64,000 nucleotides of DNA from Sphingomicrobium flavum (GCF_024721605.1 NZ_CP102630.1:1984001-2048000); one strand, 5' to 3'. Positions 16,406 to 25,376 are shown, counted from the first letter of the stretch. The notes: a model not told the origin generated them from the letters alone. A program made the numbers and translations.

Positions 16406-18187
16406 ATGCCCGTGCGTGATCTTGATCAACTCCTCCATGATGTCTTCGGCTTCTCCTCCTTTCGCGGGGTGCAGCGCGAGGTGATCGACCGCGTCATGGC
16501 GGGGCAGAATGCGCTTGCGGTGATGCCGACGGGGGCGGGCAAATCGCTTTGCTACCAATTGCCCGCGCTGGCGCTGGAAGGCACGGCCATCGTCATTTCG
16601 CCGCTGATCGCGCTGATGCAGGATCAGGTCCGCAGCGCGACTGCCAACGGCATCAAGGCGGCATCGCTGACCAGCCTTTCCGAAGATTGGCGCCAGGTGC
16701 AGGACGATCTGGTGCGCGGCGATCTCGACATCCTTTACGTCGCGCCCGAACGGGCGACGACCGACGGGTTCGGACGGCTGCTCGAGCAAGCGCGCATCTC
16801 GCTCTTCGCCATCGACGAGGCGCATTGCGTATCCGAATGGGGGCATGATTTCCGCCCCGATTATCGCCTGCTGCGCCCGCTCCTCGACCATTTCGACCGG
16901 CCAAGGCTGGCGCTGACCGCGACCGCCGACCGGCGCACCCGCGAGGACATTTTGCAGCAATTGGGCATAAGCGAGGACGGGCTGATCGTCGCGGGGTTCG
17001 ACCGGCCCAACATTCGCTACCATGTGGTGCCGCGGCAGGGATTGCCGAGCCAATTGAAGCGCCTCGCCGAGGCGCATCCCGGCCCCGGCATCGTCTATTG
17101 CCCCAGCCGCGCCCAGACTGAGCGGGTGGCCGAGAGCCTGCGCGACACCGGACGGCCATCGGCGGCCTATCATGCGGGGCTCGACAAGCCGGTACGCGAG
17201 GGGAACCAGCAGGCGTTCGTCGCTTCCGAAGACATGGTGGTCGCCGCGACCATCGCATTCGGCATGGGGATCGACAAGCCCGACGTGCGCTTCATCGCCC
17301 ATGCCGGCGTGCCCAAATCGATCGAGGCCTATTATCAGGAAACCGGGCGCGCTGGGCGCGATGGCGATCCGGCCGAGGCATGGCTGTTCTGGGGCGCGGA
17401 GGATTTCGCGCGCGCCCGCCGCCGCATCGAGACCGAGGTCGAACCCGACCGCCGCCAGCAGGAGCGCGAACGGCTGAATGTGCTGGCCGCCTTCGTCGAG
17501 GCCGCGACCTGCCGCCGCGCCATCCTGCTGCGCCATTTTGGCGAGGATCCGCCGGAGACCTGCGGCAATTGCGACAATTGCCTCAATCCGCCCGCAACCA
17601 TAGATGTGACGGTGGTGGCGCAGAAGATATTGTCCGCCGCTTTCCGCACCGAAATGCGTTTCGGCGTCGCTTATCTGGCGCAGGTGCTGGGCGGGGATGA
17701 TAATGAAAAGGTGCGGATGAACGGGCATCATACGCTGTCCGTCTTTGGCATCATGGACGGTGAAGAACTGAAGCTGGTGCGGCCCGTGGCGCGCAGCCTG
17801 ATGGCCCGCGATGCGCTGCGCACCGATGATTATGGGGGTTTGAGCTTTGGCCCCGGTGCCAAGCCGATCCTGCAGGGCAAGGAACAGGTCGTCATCGCCG
17901 TGCCCCCGCCGCCTGCGCGGGGATCCAAACGCCGCGCGCGCGAAGATTATCCGCCCGATCCGCTGTTCGACGCGCTACGCGAATGGCGCCGCGCGCAAGC
18001 GGTCGAGCAGGGTGTCCCGCCCTACGTCATCTTCCACGATTCAACGCTGCGCGCGGTCGCTGCGATGAAACCATCGAGCCTGTCCGCGCTTTCCACCATC
18101 GATGGGATCGGCGAGAAGAAGCTGGAACGTTATGGCGAGTCCCTTTTGACAGCAGTGGAGACAGCAGATGATCGGCAAGACGCTTGA
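16406..18187 (+). CDS. recQ: ATP-dependent DNA helicase RecQ
   Basis: The product has 593 residues. Helicase motifs are complete: FGFSSFRGVQREV (motif 0), PTGAGKSLCYQLP (Walker A), AIDEAHCVSEWGHDFRP (DEAH box plus the aromatic-rich loop of RecQ), ALTATAD, and QETGRAGRDG (motif VI). The zinc site is CRRAILLRHFGE followed by CGNCDNC. A RQC-like region and a C-terminal HRDC domain (FDALREWRRAQA to LERYGESLL) follow. RecQ unwinds recombination and stalled-fork intermediates 3'-5'. GTG at 16412 is an alternative start. The 3' end overlaps the next gene by 20 bases, so the two are probably co-transcribed. Confidence 0.93.
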   Translation: MPVRDLDQLLHDVFGFSSFRGVQREVIDRVMAGQNALAVMPTGAGKSLCYQLPALALEGTAIVISPLIALMQDQVRSATANGIKAASLTSLSEDWRQVQDDLVRGDLDILYVAPERATTDGFGRLLEQARISLFAIDEAHCVSEWGHDFRPDYRLLRPLLDHFDRPRLALTATADRRTREDILQQLGISEDGLIVAGFDRPNIRYHVVPRQGLPSQLKRLAEAHPGPGIVYCPSRAQTERVAESLRDTGRPSAAYHAGLDKPVREGNQQAFVASEDMVVAATIAFGMGIDKPDVRFIAHAGVPKSIEAYYQETGRAGRDGDPAEAWLFWGAEDFARARRRIETEVEPDRRQQERERLNVLAAFVEAATCRRAILLRHFGEDPPETCGNCDNCLNPPATIDVTVVAQKILSAAFRTEMRFGVAYLAQVLGGDDNEKVRMNGHHTLSVFGIMDGEELKLVRPVARSLMARDALRTDDYGGLSFGPGAKPILQGKEQVVIAVPPPPARGSKRRAREDYPPDPLFDALREWRRAQAVEQGVPPYVIFHDSTLRAVAAMKPSSLSALSTIDGIGEKKLERYGESLLTAVETADDRQDA

Positions 18188-18578
18188 CGAGAAGATTACC
18201 GTCAGCCCGCAAATCCAGCCGCACGATGTGGCGGCACTGAAGGAAGCGGGCGTCGAACTGATCATCAACAACCGCCCCGACGGGGAAGAGGTCGGACAGC
18301 CGACCAGTGACGAGATCGCTGCCGTCGCGGCCGAACATGGCATCGACTATCTCCACATCCCCGTGGTGCGCGGGCCCAGCCATGCCGATGTCGAAAAGAT
18401 GGGCGATGCGCTGGCCGCGCATGCAGGCAAGCAGATTCATGCCTATTGCCGGTCGGGCACGCGTTCGACGCTGACCTGGGCAATCGCGCAGGCCGAAGCG
18501 GGCTGCGATCGCGAACATATCGAACAATGCGTTCGCGGCGCGGGCTATGACCCGGCGCCGATCCAGCACCTGCTCTAG
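18168..18578 (+). CDS. TIGR01244-family DSP-like phosphatase/sulfurtransferase
   Basis: The product has 136 residues. The family is recognised by QIQPHDVAALKEAG, IINNRPDGEE (with the NRPD segment) and the P-loop catalytic motif AYCRSGTRS, in which Cys and Arg match the CX5R of dual-specificity phosphatases. It is the same fold as the N-terminal domain of Blh-type beta-lactamase-like hydrolases, which act in sulfide metabolism. The physiological substrate is unknown. It overlaps recQ by 20 bases and DUF2007 on the opposite strand by four. Confidence 0.82.
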   Translation: MIGKTLDEKITVSPQIQPHDVAALKEAGVELIINNRPDGEEVGQPTSDEIAAVAAEHGIDYLHIPVVRGPSHADVEKMGDALAAHAGKQIHAYCRSGTRSTLTWAIAQAEAGCDREHIEQCVRGAGYDPAPIQHLL

Positions 18579-18778
18579 CTGGCGGCGATGGCAGCCCTGG
18601 CGCGGTCGAGATCCTCGTCCAGCACCATCAGACGCACGGGGATCAGCCCCGCACCGCCGAACACGCTGTTCATGCCATCGTCGAGGATGACATATTGGAT
18701 ATCCTCATCCTCCAGCCGGTGGCCGGCAAGGTCGGCCTCGACCTTGGTGCCGTAGCGCTTCAGCTCGACCAGGCTCAT
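18575..18778 (-). CDS. DUF2007-domain protein
   Basis: The product has 67 residues covering a complete DUF2007 domain: MSLVELKRYGTKVEADLAGH, then EDIQYVILDDGM and IPVRLMVLDEDLDRARAAI. The domain is annotated as a putative signal-transducing or PII-like fold, without a proven ligand. Its ATG overlaps the tldD stop by four bases, so it is the last gene after zf-CHCC and tldD. Confidence 0.82.
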   Translation of the reverse strand: MSLVELKRYGTKVEADLAGHRLEDEDIQYVILDDGMNSVFGGAGLIPVRLMVLDEDLDRARAAIAAS

Positions 18779-20196
18779 GCCGCTTCGGTGCCGCCCACGG
18801 TAATGCCGTCGATATAAAGGCTGGGCTGGCCCACGCCGGCGGGAACCGACTGGCCGCCTTTGCCGCAGACACCCACGCCTTCATCCAGCGCCATGTCATT
18901 GCCGATGCCCTTGACCCGCGTCAGCACGGTCGGCCCGTCGCCGATCAGCGTGGCGCCCTTTACCGGATCGCCAATCTTGCCATTCTTGACGCGGTACGCC
19001 TCAGTGCAGCTGAAGACGAATTTGCCATTGGTGATGTCGACCTGCCCGCCGCCAAAGCTGGCGGCATAGATGCCGTCTTTCACCCGGCTCATCAGTTCCT
19101 CAGGATCATCCTGCCCGCCCAGCATGAAGGTATTGGTCATGCGCGGCATGGGGGCATGGGCAAAGCTTTCGCGCCGCCCATTGCCGGTCGGCTCCATCCC
19201 CATCAGGCGGGCATTCAGGCGATCCTGCAGATAGCCCTTGAGGATGCCGTCCTCGATCAGGGTCGTGCGCCCGGTCGGCATGCCCTCATCGTCGATGGTT
19301 AGCGATCCGCGCCGTCCTTCGATCGCCCCTTCATCGATCACCGTGACGCCGGGGGCCGCAACGCGCTCGCCCATGCGGCCCGAGAAAGCGCTGGTGCCCT
19401 TGCGGTTGAAATCGCCTTCGAGCCCGTGGCCGACGGCTTCATGCAGCAAGACGCCGCACCAGCCGGGGCCGAGCAATACGTCCATCTCGCCCGCAGGCGC
19501 GGCGACGCTGCGCAAATTCACATCGGCCTGGCGGATCGCCTCGTCGATGGCGCGGTTCCACGTCGTTTCGGCGAACAGGTCGTCATAAAGATAGCGCCCG
19601 CCAAGCCCGTGATAGCCCATTTCGCGCCGGTCGCCGTCCTTCAAGACCACCTGCACGTTCAAGCGCACCAGCGGGCGCACATCGGTGGCGACAAAGCCGT
19701 CGGCGCGGACGATCTCGACCACGCTCCAGCTGCCATTGAGGCTGACCGTCACCTGGTCGATGCGCGGATCGCGCGCACGGGCGGCGGCCTCGATCTTCTC
19801 GCATAGTTCGACCTTGGCCTTGAAGGGAACCGCGGACAGGGGATCGCCTTCGCCATACATGCGCGCATTGGTGCGCGGCGGTGGCGGCGCGGCACTGGCA
19901 TTGGCCGGATCGAGGAGTTGCAGCGTCTGCGCTGCCCGTTCGATCGCAGCTTCGCTGATTTCATTGGCATGGGCGAAAGCGGTGGTCTCGCCGGTCACCC
20001 CCCGCAGACCGAAGCCGCTGTCGGCATGATAGTCGGCGCTTTTCAGCCGGCCATCATCGAACAGGAAGTTCTCCGACGTGCGATATTGGAGGTAAAGCTC
20101 CCCATCGTCATGGGGGGCAAGGTGGCGCTTTGTCAGCGCGCGGGCCGCATCGGGATCGAGCAGGCCGGGCGAATAGAGAAAATTGCGGGGGTCCAT
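18775..20196 (-). CDS. tldD: Metalloprotease TldD
   Basis: The product has 473 residues, close to the usual length for TldD. The zinc-binding HEAVGHGLEGD (HExxxH) lies near residue 255. Flanking hallmarks are GSWSVVEIVRADG, IDDEGMPTGRTTLIEDG and the final VGVCGKGGQSVPAGVGQPSL. TldD works with TldE (PmbA) to degrade unfolded peptides and mature ribosomally made peptides. TldE is not in this window. Four bases separate it from the zf-CHCC gene upstream. Confidence 0.93.
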   Translation of the reverse strand: MDPRNFLYSPGLLDPDAARALTKRHLAPHDDGELYLQYRTSENFLFDDGRLKSADYHADSGFGLRGVTGETTAFAHANEISEAAIERAAQTLQLLDPANASAAPPPPRTNARMYGEGDPLSAVPFKAKVELCEKIEAAARARDPRIDQVTVSLNGSWSVVEIVRADGFVATDVRPLVRLNVQVVLKDGDRREMGYHGLGGRYLYDDLFAETTWNRAIDEAIRQADVNLRSVAAPAGEMDVLLGPGWCGVLLHEAVGHGLEGDFNRKGTSAFSGRMGERVAAPGVTVIDEGAIEGRRGSLTIDDEGMPTGRTTLIEDGILKGYLQDRLNARLMGMEPTGNGRRESFAHAPMPRMTNTFMLGGQDDPEELMSRVKDGIYAASFGGGQVDITNGKFVFSCTEAYRVKNGKIGDPVKGATLIGDGPTVLTRVKGIGNDMALDEGVGVCGKGGQSVPAGVGQPSLYIDGITVGGTEAA

Positions 20197-20199
20197 CCC

Positions 20200-20394
20200 C
20201 TAACTATCGGTATCGGCAGGCCCGCCTTCAAGGACGAAGCGACGATCACAATAGCCGCATTCGACATAGCCATCATCGTCAATCTGCAAAAATACGCGCG
20301 GATGGCCGAGCGCGGGCTCGATCTCCCCGCCGCCATCGCAGGCAACACGCAAATCTTTGACCTTGATCGTTTCGGGCGGGGGAATCTGGCTCAT
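20200..20394 (-). CDS. zf-CHCC zinc-finger protein (NDUFS6-like)
   Basis: The product has 64 residues. It begins MSQIPPPETIKVKDLRVACD and carries Cys19, then His31 in ALGHPRVFLQI, then CGYC, the C-H-C-C ligand set of zf-CHCC proteins. The family includes the mitochondrial complex I accessory subunit NDUFS6 and its alphaproteobacterial relatives. A structural or assembly role in complex I is inferred from that kinship. It lies immediately upstream of tldD in the same direction. Confidence 0.82.
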   Translation of the reverse strand: MSQIPPPETIKVKDLRVACDGGGEIEPALGHPRVFLQIDDDGYVECGYCDRRFVLEGGPADTDS

Positions 20395-20435
20395 GCCAGC
20401 CGCGTTAGCAGCGTCGGCAGGTCGCTTCAATCGCC

Positions 20436-20951
20436 TTAAAGATAGTCGATGATGACTTCGAAATTGGCTTCGTAATTGCCTTCGGCCTGGTTGGGCGCGA
20501 TTAGCAGCGTGCCGCCAAAATTGATGAACAGGCTGCGCGTGATCGGATCGATGGTCTTCAAGGGCGATCCTTCCATCGACATGCCGAGCACGGTGATGCT
20601 GTTGCCAAAGCCGTCGTTGAGAGCCGCTGGCGGGGCGTAGGCGACCAGCACCTGCTGGCCCGGGGCCCCGGCGGTGGCCACCACGGCGCGTGCGCCCGGA
20701 TCGCTCGCCACACCCTGCACGCCGCCCGAAAAACTGCGCGGCGATCCGTCGGCCGGGATATGAACGGTGCCCGCCAGCAGCGGATCTGCCACCACGGTGC
20801 CGAATTCGAGATCGTCGATATTGGTGATTTGCAGCGGGATCAGGATGATCACCTCCGCATGCCCCGTATTGTCCTGTACGGGCTGGGCCATGGCAGGGCT
20901 CGCCCATAGCGAACCGAGCGCAGCCGCGCCGATGAAAAGCTTCTTGTCCAC
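20436..20951 (-). CDS. Secreted DUF4402 protein (copy 2)
   Basis: The product has 171 residues from a GTG start at 20951. A signal peptide reads MDKKLFIGAAALGSLWASPA and ends at AMAQP. The mature domain has the DUF4402 signatures PLQITNIDDLEFGTVVADP near the N-terminus, INFGGTLLIAPNQAEGNYEA and a C-terminal EVIIDYL. The fold is an immunoglobulin-like beta-sandwich resembling pilus or surface subunits. Function is unproven. It is a tandem paralogue of the gene at 21066-21584. Confidence 0.82.
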   Translation of the reverse strand: MDKKLFIGAAALGSLWASPAMAQPVQDNTGHAEVIILIPLQITNIDDLEFGTVVADPLLAGTVHIPADGSPRSFSGGVQGVASDPGARAVVATAGAPGQQVLVAYAPPAALNDGFGNSITVLGMSMEGSPLKTIDPITRSLFINFGGTLLIAPNQAEGNYEANFEVIIDYL

Positions 20952-21065
20952 GTGCCCACTGATCCCACGGTTTAAGGGACGGTAAGCATCGCCGAAAATT
21001 TATGCATAATGGTGAGCAGCGATGGTGATCGCGCCCTTAACCTTGTTCGTTCGGCTTTGGCGGCC

Positions 21066-21584
21066 TCAGGGATATTGGACGAATACCTCGAAATTGCCCT
21101 CATATTCGCCTTCGACCGTGCCAGCCGGCACATCGAGCGTACCGCCAATCTTGAAGGTGAAATATTCCAGCGCGGCCAGGCGGCGCTTGCTGTTTCCCTC
21201 GATCGTGAAATCGCGCACCGTCAATGTCTCGGTGCCGCCCACCCGGGTGATGGTGAGATCACGGCGCGGATAGCGGATATTGACGACGATATTGCGGATT
21301 GCCGCGCCGCCAAATTCAGCCGCATGGCTGTCTCCGTAGGAGACGAGACCGCCGGTCACGATGGTCTCGCTGCCGGCGGGCGCATTAGGATCGATGGTGA
21401 TCGACCCGCCATTGACGCCGTCAAAGGCGACCGTGCCGAATTCGAGATCCTTGATCTTGGTGATGCTCAGCGGCTTGATCAGCGTCATGCGCGCGGTGCC
21501 GGTATCGTCGCTGACCTGCGCAAGCGCGGGCGTGGCGGCGAAGACAGCCAGCAGCAAGGTGATCAGATGGGCGATCCTCTCCAT
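21066..21584 (-). CDS. Secreted DUF4402 protein (copy 1)
   Basis: The product has 172 residues. A signal peptide (MERIAHLITLLLAVFAATPA, cleavage after ALA) precedes a DUF4402 domain with PLSITKIKDLEFGTVAFDG, FKIGGTLDVPAGTVEGEYEG and terminal FEVFVQYP. It shares the opening and closing motifs with the downstream copy but differs in the middle, suggesting distinct partners or a two-subunit assembly. Its promoter lies in the region of the large inverted repeat at 21604-21652. Confidence 0.82.
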   Translation of the reverse strand: MERIAHLITLLLAVFAATPALAQVSDDTGTARMTLIKPLSITKIKDLEFGTVAFDGVNGGSITIDPNAPAGSETIVTGGLVSYGDSHAAEFGGAAIRNIVVNIRYPRRDLTITRVGGTETLTVRDFTIEGNSKRRLAALEYFTFKIGGTLDVPAGTVEGEYEGNFEVFVQYP

Positions 21585-21603
21585 AGCCCTGCAGCCTTGC
21601 CAT

Positions 21604-21652
21604 GGTTAATGACAATTTTACCCTAAAAACTAAGGTAAATTGGTCGTTAACC
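21604..21652. repeat. Large imperfect inverted repeat, candidate operator
   Basis: Two 19-base arms (GGTTAATGACAATTTTACC at 21604-21622 and its partner at 21634-21652) are complementary at 16 of 19 positions around an 11-base A/T-rich spacer. The element sits between the divergent DUF4402 and ABC-ATPase genes, 19 bases from the first start and 46 from the second. It has no T-tract in either direction, so a protein-binding site is more likely than a terminator. Confidence 0.55.
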
Positions 21653-21698
21653 GTCCGGCCTTTCCGCCTGCGGCCTTGGGCGCTATGGCCTTTTGCGC

Positions 21699-22622
21699 AT
21701 GAACATGAACGCCGCCATCGCCATCGAATCGCTGTCCAAGACCTATAAGGGAGGCAAGCAGGCGCTCGACAATGTCAGCTTCGATGTGCCGCAGGGGCAG
21801 ATTTTCGGGCTGCTCGGTCCCAATGGCGCGGGCAAATCGACGCTGATCAACATCCTTGCAGGGATGGTGAACAAGTCGGGCGGCGCAGCGCGTGTCTGGG
21901 GCTTCGATATCGACGCGCAGCCGCGCAACGCCAAGCGCGCCATCGGCATCGTCCCGCAGGAGATCCTGTTCGATCCCTTCTTCACGCCGCGCGAAGCATT
22001 GGAAAACCAGGCCGGGCTCTACGGTGTGCCCAAGGGCCAGCGGCAGACCGATGCCCTGCTGGCGGCGGTGCACCTGACCGACAAGGCCGATGCCTATGCG
22101 CGCACCCTGTCGGGCGGGATGAAGCGGCGCCTGCTGGTCGCCAAGGCGATGGTCCATTCGCCGCCCATCCTGGTGCTCGATGAACCGACCGCAGGCGTCG
22201 ATATCGATCTTCGCCAGCAGCTATGGGACTATGTGCGCAGCCTCAATGAGCAAGGCGTAACGGTGGTGCTGACCACCCATTATCTCGAAGAGGCCGAGCA
22301 ATTGTGCGACCGGATCGCCATCATCAATCATGGCAAGCTGATCGCCAATGAACCGACCCGTGACCTCATCGCCAAGGCGCAGGACAAGGAAGTGGTGATC
22401 ACGGTCAACCGCGAACTGGCGGCGCTGCCCGAGCATCGGCGGTTCAAAAAAGTGTCGCAGGTCGGCCCCAGCGACATCGCCATTACCTACGCCAAGGACG
22501 AGATGAATGCGGGCGATGTGGTGCGCGTGCTCGCCGATGCGGGCTATGAACTGATCGACATCCGCACCCGCGAACCCGATTTGGAAGATGTCTTCCTCCA
22601 GCTGACGCGAGGAGCGGCATGA
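21699..22622 (+). CDS. ABC transporter ATP-binding protein without an adjacent permease
   Basis: The product has 307 residues from ATG 21699. It has the ABC-2 type ATPase layout: Walker A GPNGAGKSTL, signature LSGGMKRRLL, Walker B ILVLDEPTAGVD and a switch His in LTTHYLEEAEQL. A C-terminal extension ends DLEDVFLQLTRG, typical of drug or polysaccharide exporters. Such ATPases normally precede an ABC-2 permease gene, but here the stop overlaps the nadB ATG by four bases. The permease must lie elsewhere, or the ATPase serves another role. Confidence 0.85.
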   Translation: MNMNAAIAIESLSKTYKGGKQALDNVSFDVPQGQIFGLLGPNGAGKSTLINILAGMVNKSGGAARVWGFDIDAQPRNAKRAIGIVPQEILFDPFFTPREALENQAGLYGVPKGQRQTDALLAAVHLTDKADAYARTLSGGMKRRLLVAKAMVHSPPILVLDEPTAGVDIDLRQQLWDYVRSLNEQGVTVVLTTHYLEEAEQLCDRIAIINHGKLIANEPTRDLIAKAQDKEVVITVNRELAALPEHRRFKKVSQVGPSDIAITYAKDEMNAGDVVRVLADAGYELIDIRTREPDLEDVFLQLTRGAA

Positions 22623-24202
22623 GCGACTATGACGTCCTCATCATCGGCACCGGTGCCGCTGGCCTCACTGCCGCACTTGCGTTGGCCGATGCCGGCAAGA
22701 AGGTCGCGGTGCTGGCCAAGGGCAAGCTGGGCGGCGGGGCGACCGAATGGGCGCAGGGCGGCATCGCTGCTGTGCTGGAAGATGAGGATAGTTTCGACAA
22801 TCATATCGGCGACACCATCGTGGCGGGCGCGGGGCTCAACGATCCCGACATTGTCGAATTCGTCGTCGAGCGCGCCCCCGCCGCGATCCAGCGGCTGGCC
22901 GATCTGGGCGTGCCCTTCAACCTTGGCAGCGATGGCGACTGGCATCTGACGCGCGAGGGCGGGCACAGCCATCGCCGCATCGTCCATGTTCATGACGCCA
23001 CCGGCTGGGCAGTGGCGCAGGCACTGGAAAAAGCCGCGGTGCTGCATGACAACGTCACCCTGCTGCCCAACATGGTCGCGATCGACCTGGTGCAGGGCAA
23101 GCATGGTGTGGAATTTTCCACCAGCGGCAGCGTCTACGGCGTCTATGGCTACAACCGTGAAAGCGGCGAGGTCGAAACGCTGACCGCGCGCGCCACCGTC
23201 ATGGCCGCGGGTGGGGCGGGACGCACTTACCAGTTTTCCACCGCGCCGCGCGGGGCGACCGGCGACGGCATCGCCATGGCGTGGCGCGCGGGCTGCCGCG
23301 TGGCGAACATGGAATTCATGCAATTCCACCCGACCTGCCTATACAATCTCGAGGTCAAGAACTTCCTCATCACCGAGGCAGTGCGCGGCGAGGGCGGCAT
23401 CCTGCGACATCCCGAAACGGGCGAGCGCTTCATGGCCAAATATGACGAGCGACTGGAGCTTGCCCCGCGCGATATCGTGGCGCGCGCCAACGATGCCGAA
23501 ATCAAGCGCGATGGCTTGGACTATGTCCATCTCGACATTTCGCATCGCGGCCCCGATTTCGTGAAACAGCATTTCCCGAACATCTACGAGAAACTGATCG
23601 GCCTGGGCATCGACATCACGTCCGAGCCCATCCCCGTCGTCCCCGCCCAGCATTATACGTGCGGCGGGGTGGTGGTGGACAAGCATGGCCGTACCGATGC
23701 GCCCGGTCTTTATGCTGCGGGCGAGGTGACCATGTCCGGCCTGCACGGCGCCAATCGGCTGGCCTCCAACAGCCTTCTCGAATGCTTCGTATTCGGCGAG
23801 GCGGCAGCCGATCATATCATCCAGTGCTGGGACAAATTGCCCGAACCCATCGCCATTCGCGACTGGGATGAAAGCCGCGTCACCGATTCCGACGAGGAAG
23901 TCGTCATCCAGCAGGTGTGGGGTGAAATCCGCCGCTTCATGTGGAATTTTGTCGGCATCGTGCGCACTACCAAAAGGCTCGAGCGCGCCAGGAACCGCAT
24001 CGACCTGCTGCGCAAGGAAGTGAATGATTATTATGGCAGCTTCCGCGTCACGCCCGACCTCATCGAGCTGCGCAACCTCGTTGAAGTCGCCGACCTCATC
24101 ATCCGCTCCGCGCTCAGCCGCAAGGAAAGCCGCGGCCTGCATTATACGCTCGATTATCCCGAGACGGCGGAAGAAGCGGTGGATACGGTGCTGGTGCCGT
24201 GA
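22619..24202 (+). CDS. nadB: L-aspartate oxidase
   Basis: The product has 527 residues. The FAD-binding start is DVLIIGTGAAGLTAALALAD, followed by the NadB/SdhA-family GGATEWAQGGIAAVL, the histidine-rich EGGHSHRRIVHVHD, the flavin-binding MAAGGAGRTYQFST and the late GLHGANRLASNSLLE. It oxidises L-aspartate to iminoaspartate in de novo NAD synthesis. NadA and NadC are not in the window. Stop and start overlap with both neighbours (ATGA upstream, GTGA downstream) and point to one transcript. Confidence 0.92.
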   Translation: MSDYDVLIIGTGAAGLTAALALADAGKKVAVLAKGKLGGGATEWAQGGIAAVLEDEDSFDNHIGDTIVAGAGLNDPDIVEFVVERAPAAIQRLADLGVPFNLGSDGDWHLTREGGHSHRRIVHVHDATGWAVAQALEKAAVLHDNVTLLPNMVAIDLVQGKHGVEFSTSGSVYGVYGYNRESGEVETLTARATVMAAGGAGRTYQFSTAPRGATGDGIAMAWRAGCRVANMEFMQFHPTCLYNLEVKNFLITEAVRGEGGILRHPETGERFMAKYDERLELAPRDIVARANDAEIKRDGLDYVHLDISHRGPDFVKQHFPNIYEKLIGLGIDITSEPIPVVPAQHYTCGGVVVDKHGRTDAPGLYAAGEVTMSGLHGANRLASNSLLECFVFGEAAADHIIQCWDKLPEPIAIRDWDESRVTDSDEEVVIQQVWGEIRRFMWNFVGIVRTTKRLERARNRIDLLRKEVNDYYGSFRVTPDLIELRNLVEVADLIIRSALSRKESRGLHYTLDYPETAEEAVDTVLVP

Positions 24203-24888
24203 AACTCGAATGCGAAACCTGTCCTGTGCGCGAGCGGGCGGCCTGTGCGGCGCTTAGTGCAGAAGAGCGGGCAGAGCTGGCGCGGCTGGGCAATCATCGC
24301 AGCTTCAAGCGTGGGGAGACCGTCTTTGCTGCCGGCGAGGTGCTCGATGCCTGTGCGACGCTGACCGAGGGGCTCTTGAAGATCAGCCATCTCGATGCCG
24401 AGGGGAATGAGCGTATCCTTTCGCTTGTCCACCCGGCCGGCTTTGTCGGCGAGATGTTTGCGCCGGTGGCGCATCATGATGTCGTGGCGCTGGCCGATAG
24501 CCGGCTGTGTGTCTTTTCCCGCAGCGAATATGAGGCAGCGATCGATCGCTTCCCAGCGCTGGCGCGCGCCTTGCTGCGCCGATCGGCCGAGGATCTGTTC
24601 GATGCCCGCGCCCGCATCGCGATCGACAGTGCGGGCAGCGCCAAGCAACAGGTTGCGCATTTCCTGCTGGCCATGGCCAAGGCGGCAAGCCATTCGCCTT
24701 GCCATGCCGCGGAGGAGTTCGATCTGCCACTGACCCGCGGCGAGATGGCAGGCGTGCTGGGCCTCACCATCGAGACGGTCAGTCGCCAGCTGACGGCGCT
24801 TGAAAAGGAAAATGTGATCGAGCGCACGAGCGCGCGCGGGATCCGGATCGTGGATCCCGCGCGGCTCGAGGAACTGGCGAGCGGGTGA
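24199..24888 (+). CDS. FNR-type (Fe-S, oxygen-sensing) Crp/Fnr-family regulator
   Basis: The product has 229 residues from GTG 24199. N-terminal cysteines C5, C8 and C16 (CETCPVRERAAC) and C104 in DSRLCVFSR align with the four [4Fe-4S] ligands of E. coli FNR. The cyclic-nucleotide-binding-like beta roll spans residues 25-120, then a dimer helix. The recognition helix has TIETVSRQL, where E-x-x-S-R matches the FNR residues that read TTGAT. It should activate genes when oxygen is low. A perfect FNR box occurs 489 bases downstream at 25377-25390. It overlaps the nadB stop by four bases. Confidence 0.88.
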   Translation: MKLECETCPVRERAACAALSAEERAELARLGNHRSFKRGETVFAAGEVLDACATLTEGLLKISHLDAEGNERILSLVHPAGFVGEMFAPVAHHDVVALADSRLCVFSRSEYEAAIDRFPALARALLRRSAEDLFDARARIAIDSAGSAKQQVAHFLLAMAKAASHSPCHAAEEFDLPLTRGEMAGVLGLTIETVSRQLTALEKENVIERTSARGIRIVDPARLEELASG

Positions 24889-24891
24889 GGC

Positions 24892-25314
24892 CTAGACCAG
24901 CGCCGCGATGCTCACCACGGCGATGCCCCAGCCGAGGATGAGGATGGGGAGGATCAGCACCTGGGCCACCGCGTCGCCACCTTTCGTTCGGCCTGTCAGC
25001 GTCTCGATCCCGCGGCCCAGCAGTTCAGCCATCGGCATCGCGCTGGCTTGCTTGGCGGGGTTCATCACGGCCCAGGTCAAGGGCACGACGTAGAAACCCA
25101 TCGTGAAGATCACGAAGATCGCCATCGGCAGGATCATGTCGGGGCTCTGGAAGCCCAGACCCATGATGGCCAGATAAGCCAGGAACAGGCCGAAATAGGC
25201 GCTGTGCAGGAACACCGGGAGGCCGAAGGTGCGATCGACATCCTGGCGGATATTGGGAGCGAGCGCGACTTCATCGCGCAGTTCAAGTTCATGGGCTTCG
25301 ATATAGCGGGACAT
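24892..25314 (-). CDS. Membrane protein of unknown function, probable FNR-regulon member
   Basis: The product has 140 residues. The start at 25314 has a strong GGGGAGGA seven bases upstream. A 30-residue acidic head (MSRYIEAHELELRDEVALAP) precedes three hydrophobic segments at about 36-55, 60-84 and 115-138. No family is recognised. A 14-bp perfect FNR box is centred about 69 bases upstream of the start codon, and a CATTCT sequence at 25349-25354 would place the transcription start about 41 bases from that centre, the class II activation geometry. A low-oxygen function is inferred from this. Confidence 0.7.
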   Translation of the reverse strand: MSRYIEAHELELRDEVALAPNIRQDVDRTFGLPVFLHSAYFGLFLAYLAIMGLGFQSPDMILPMAIFVIFTMGFYVVPLTWAVMNPAKQASAMPMAELLGRGIETLTGRTKGGDAVAQVLILPILILGWGIAVVSIAALV

Positions 25315-25376
25315 CGGGCATCCTCCCCTTGGCGTTGCTGTTGCCGGGAGAATGGCAAAGGCGAGGCAAGCCCGCT

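Noticed and set aside
20969-21042. GGTTTAAGGG and CCCTTAACC in inverted orientation between the DUF4402 genes
   Set aside because: The arms are short and about 55 bases apart, with no other support for a functional element.
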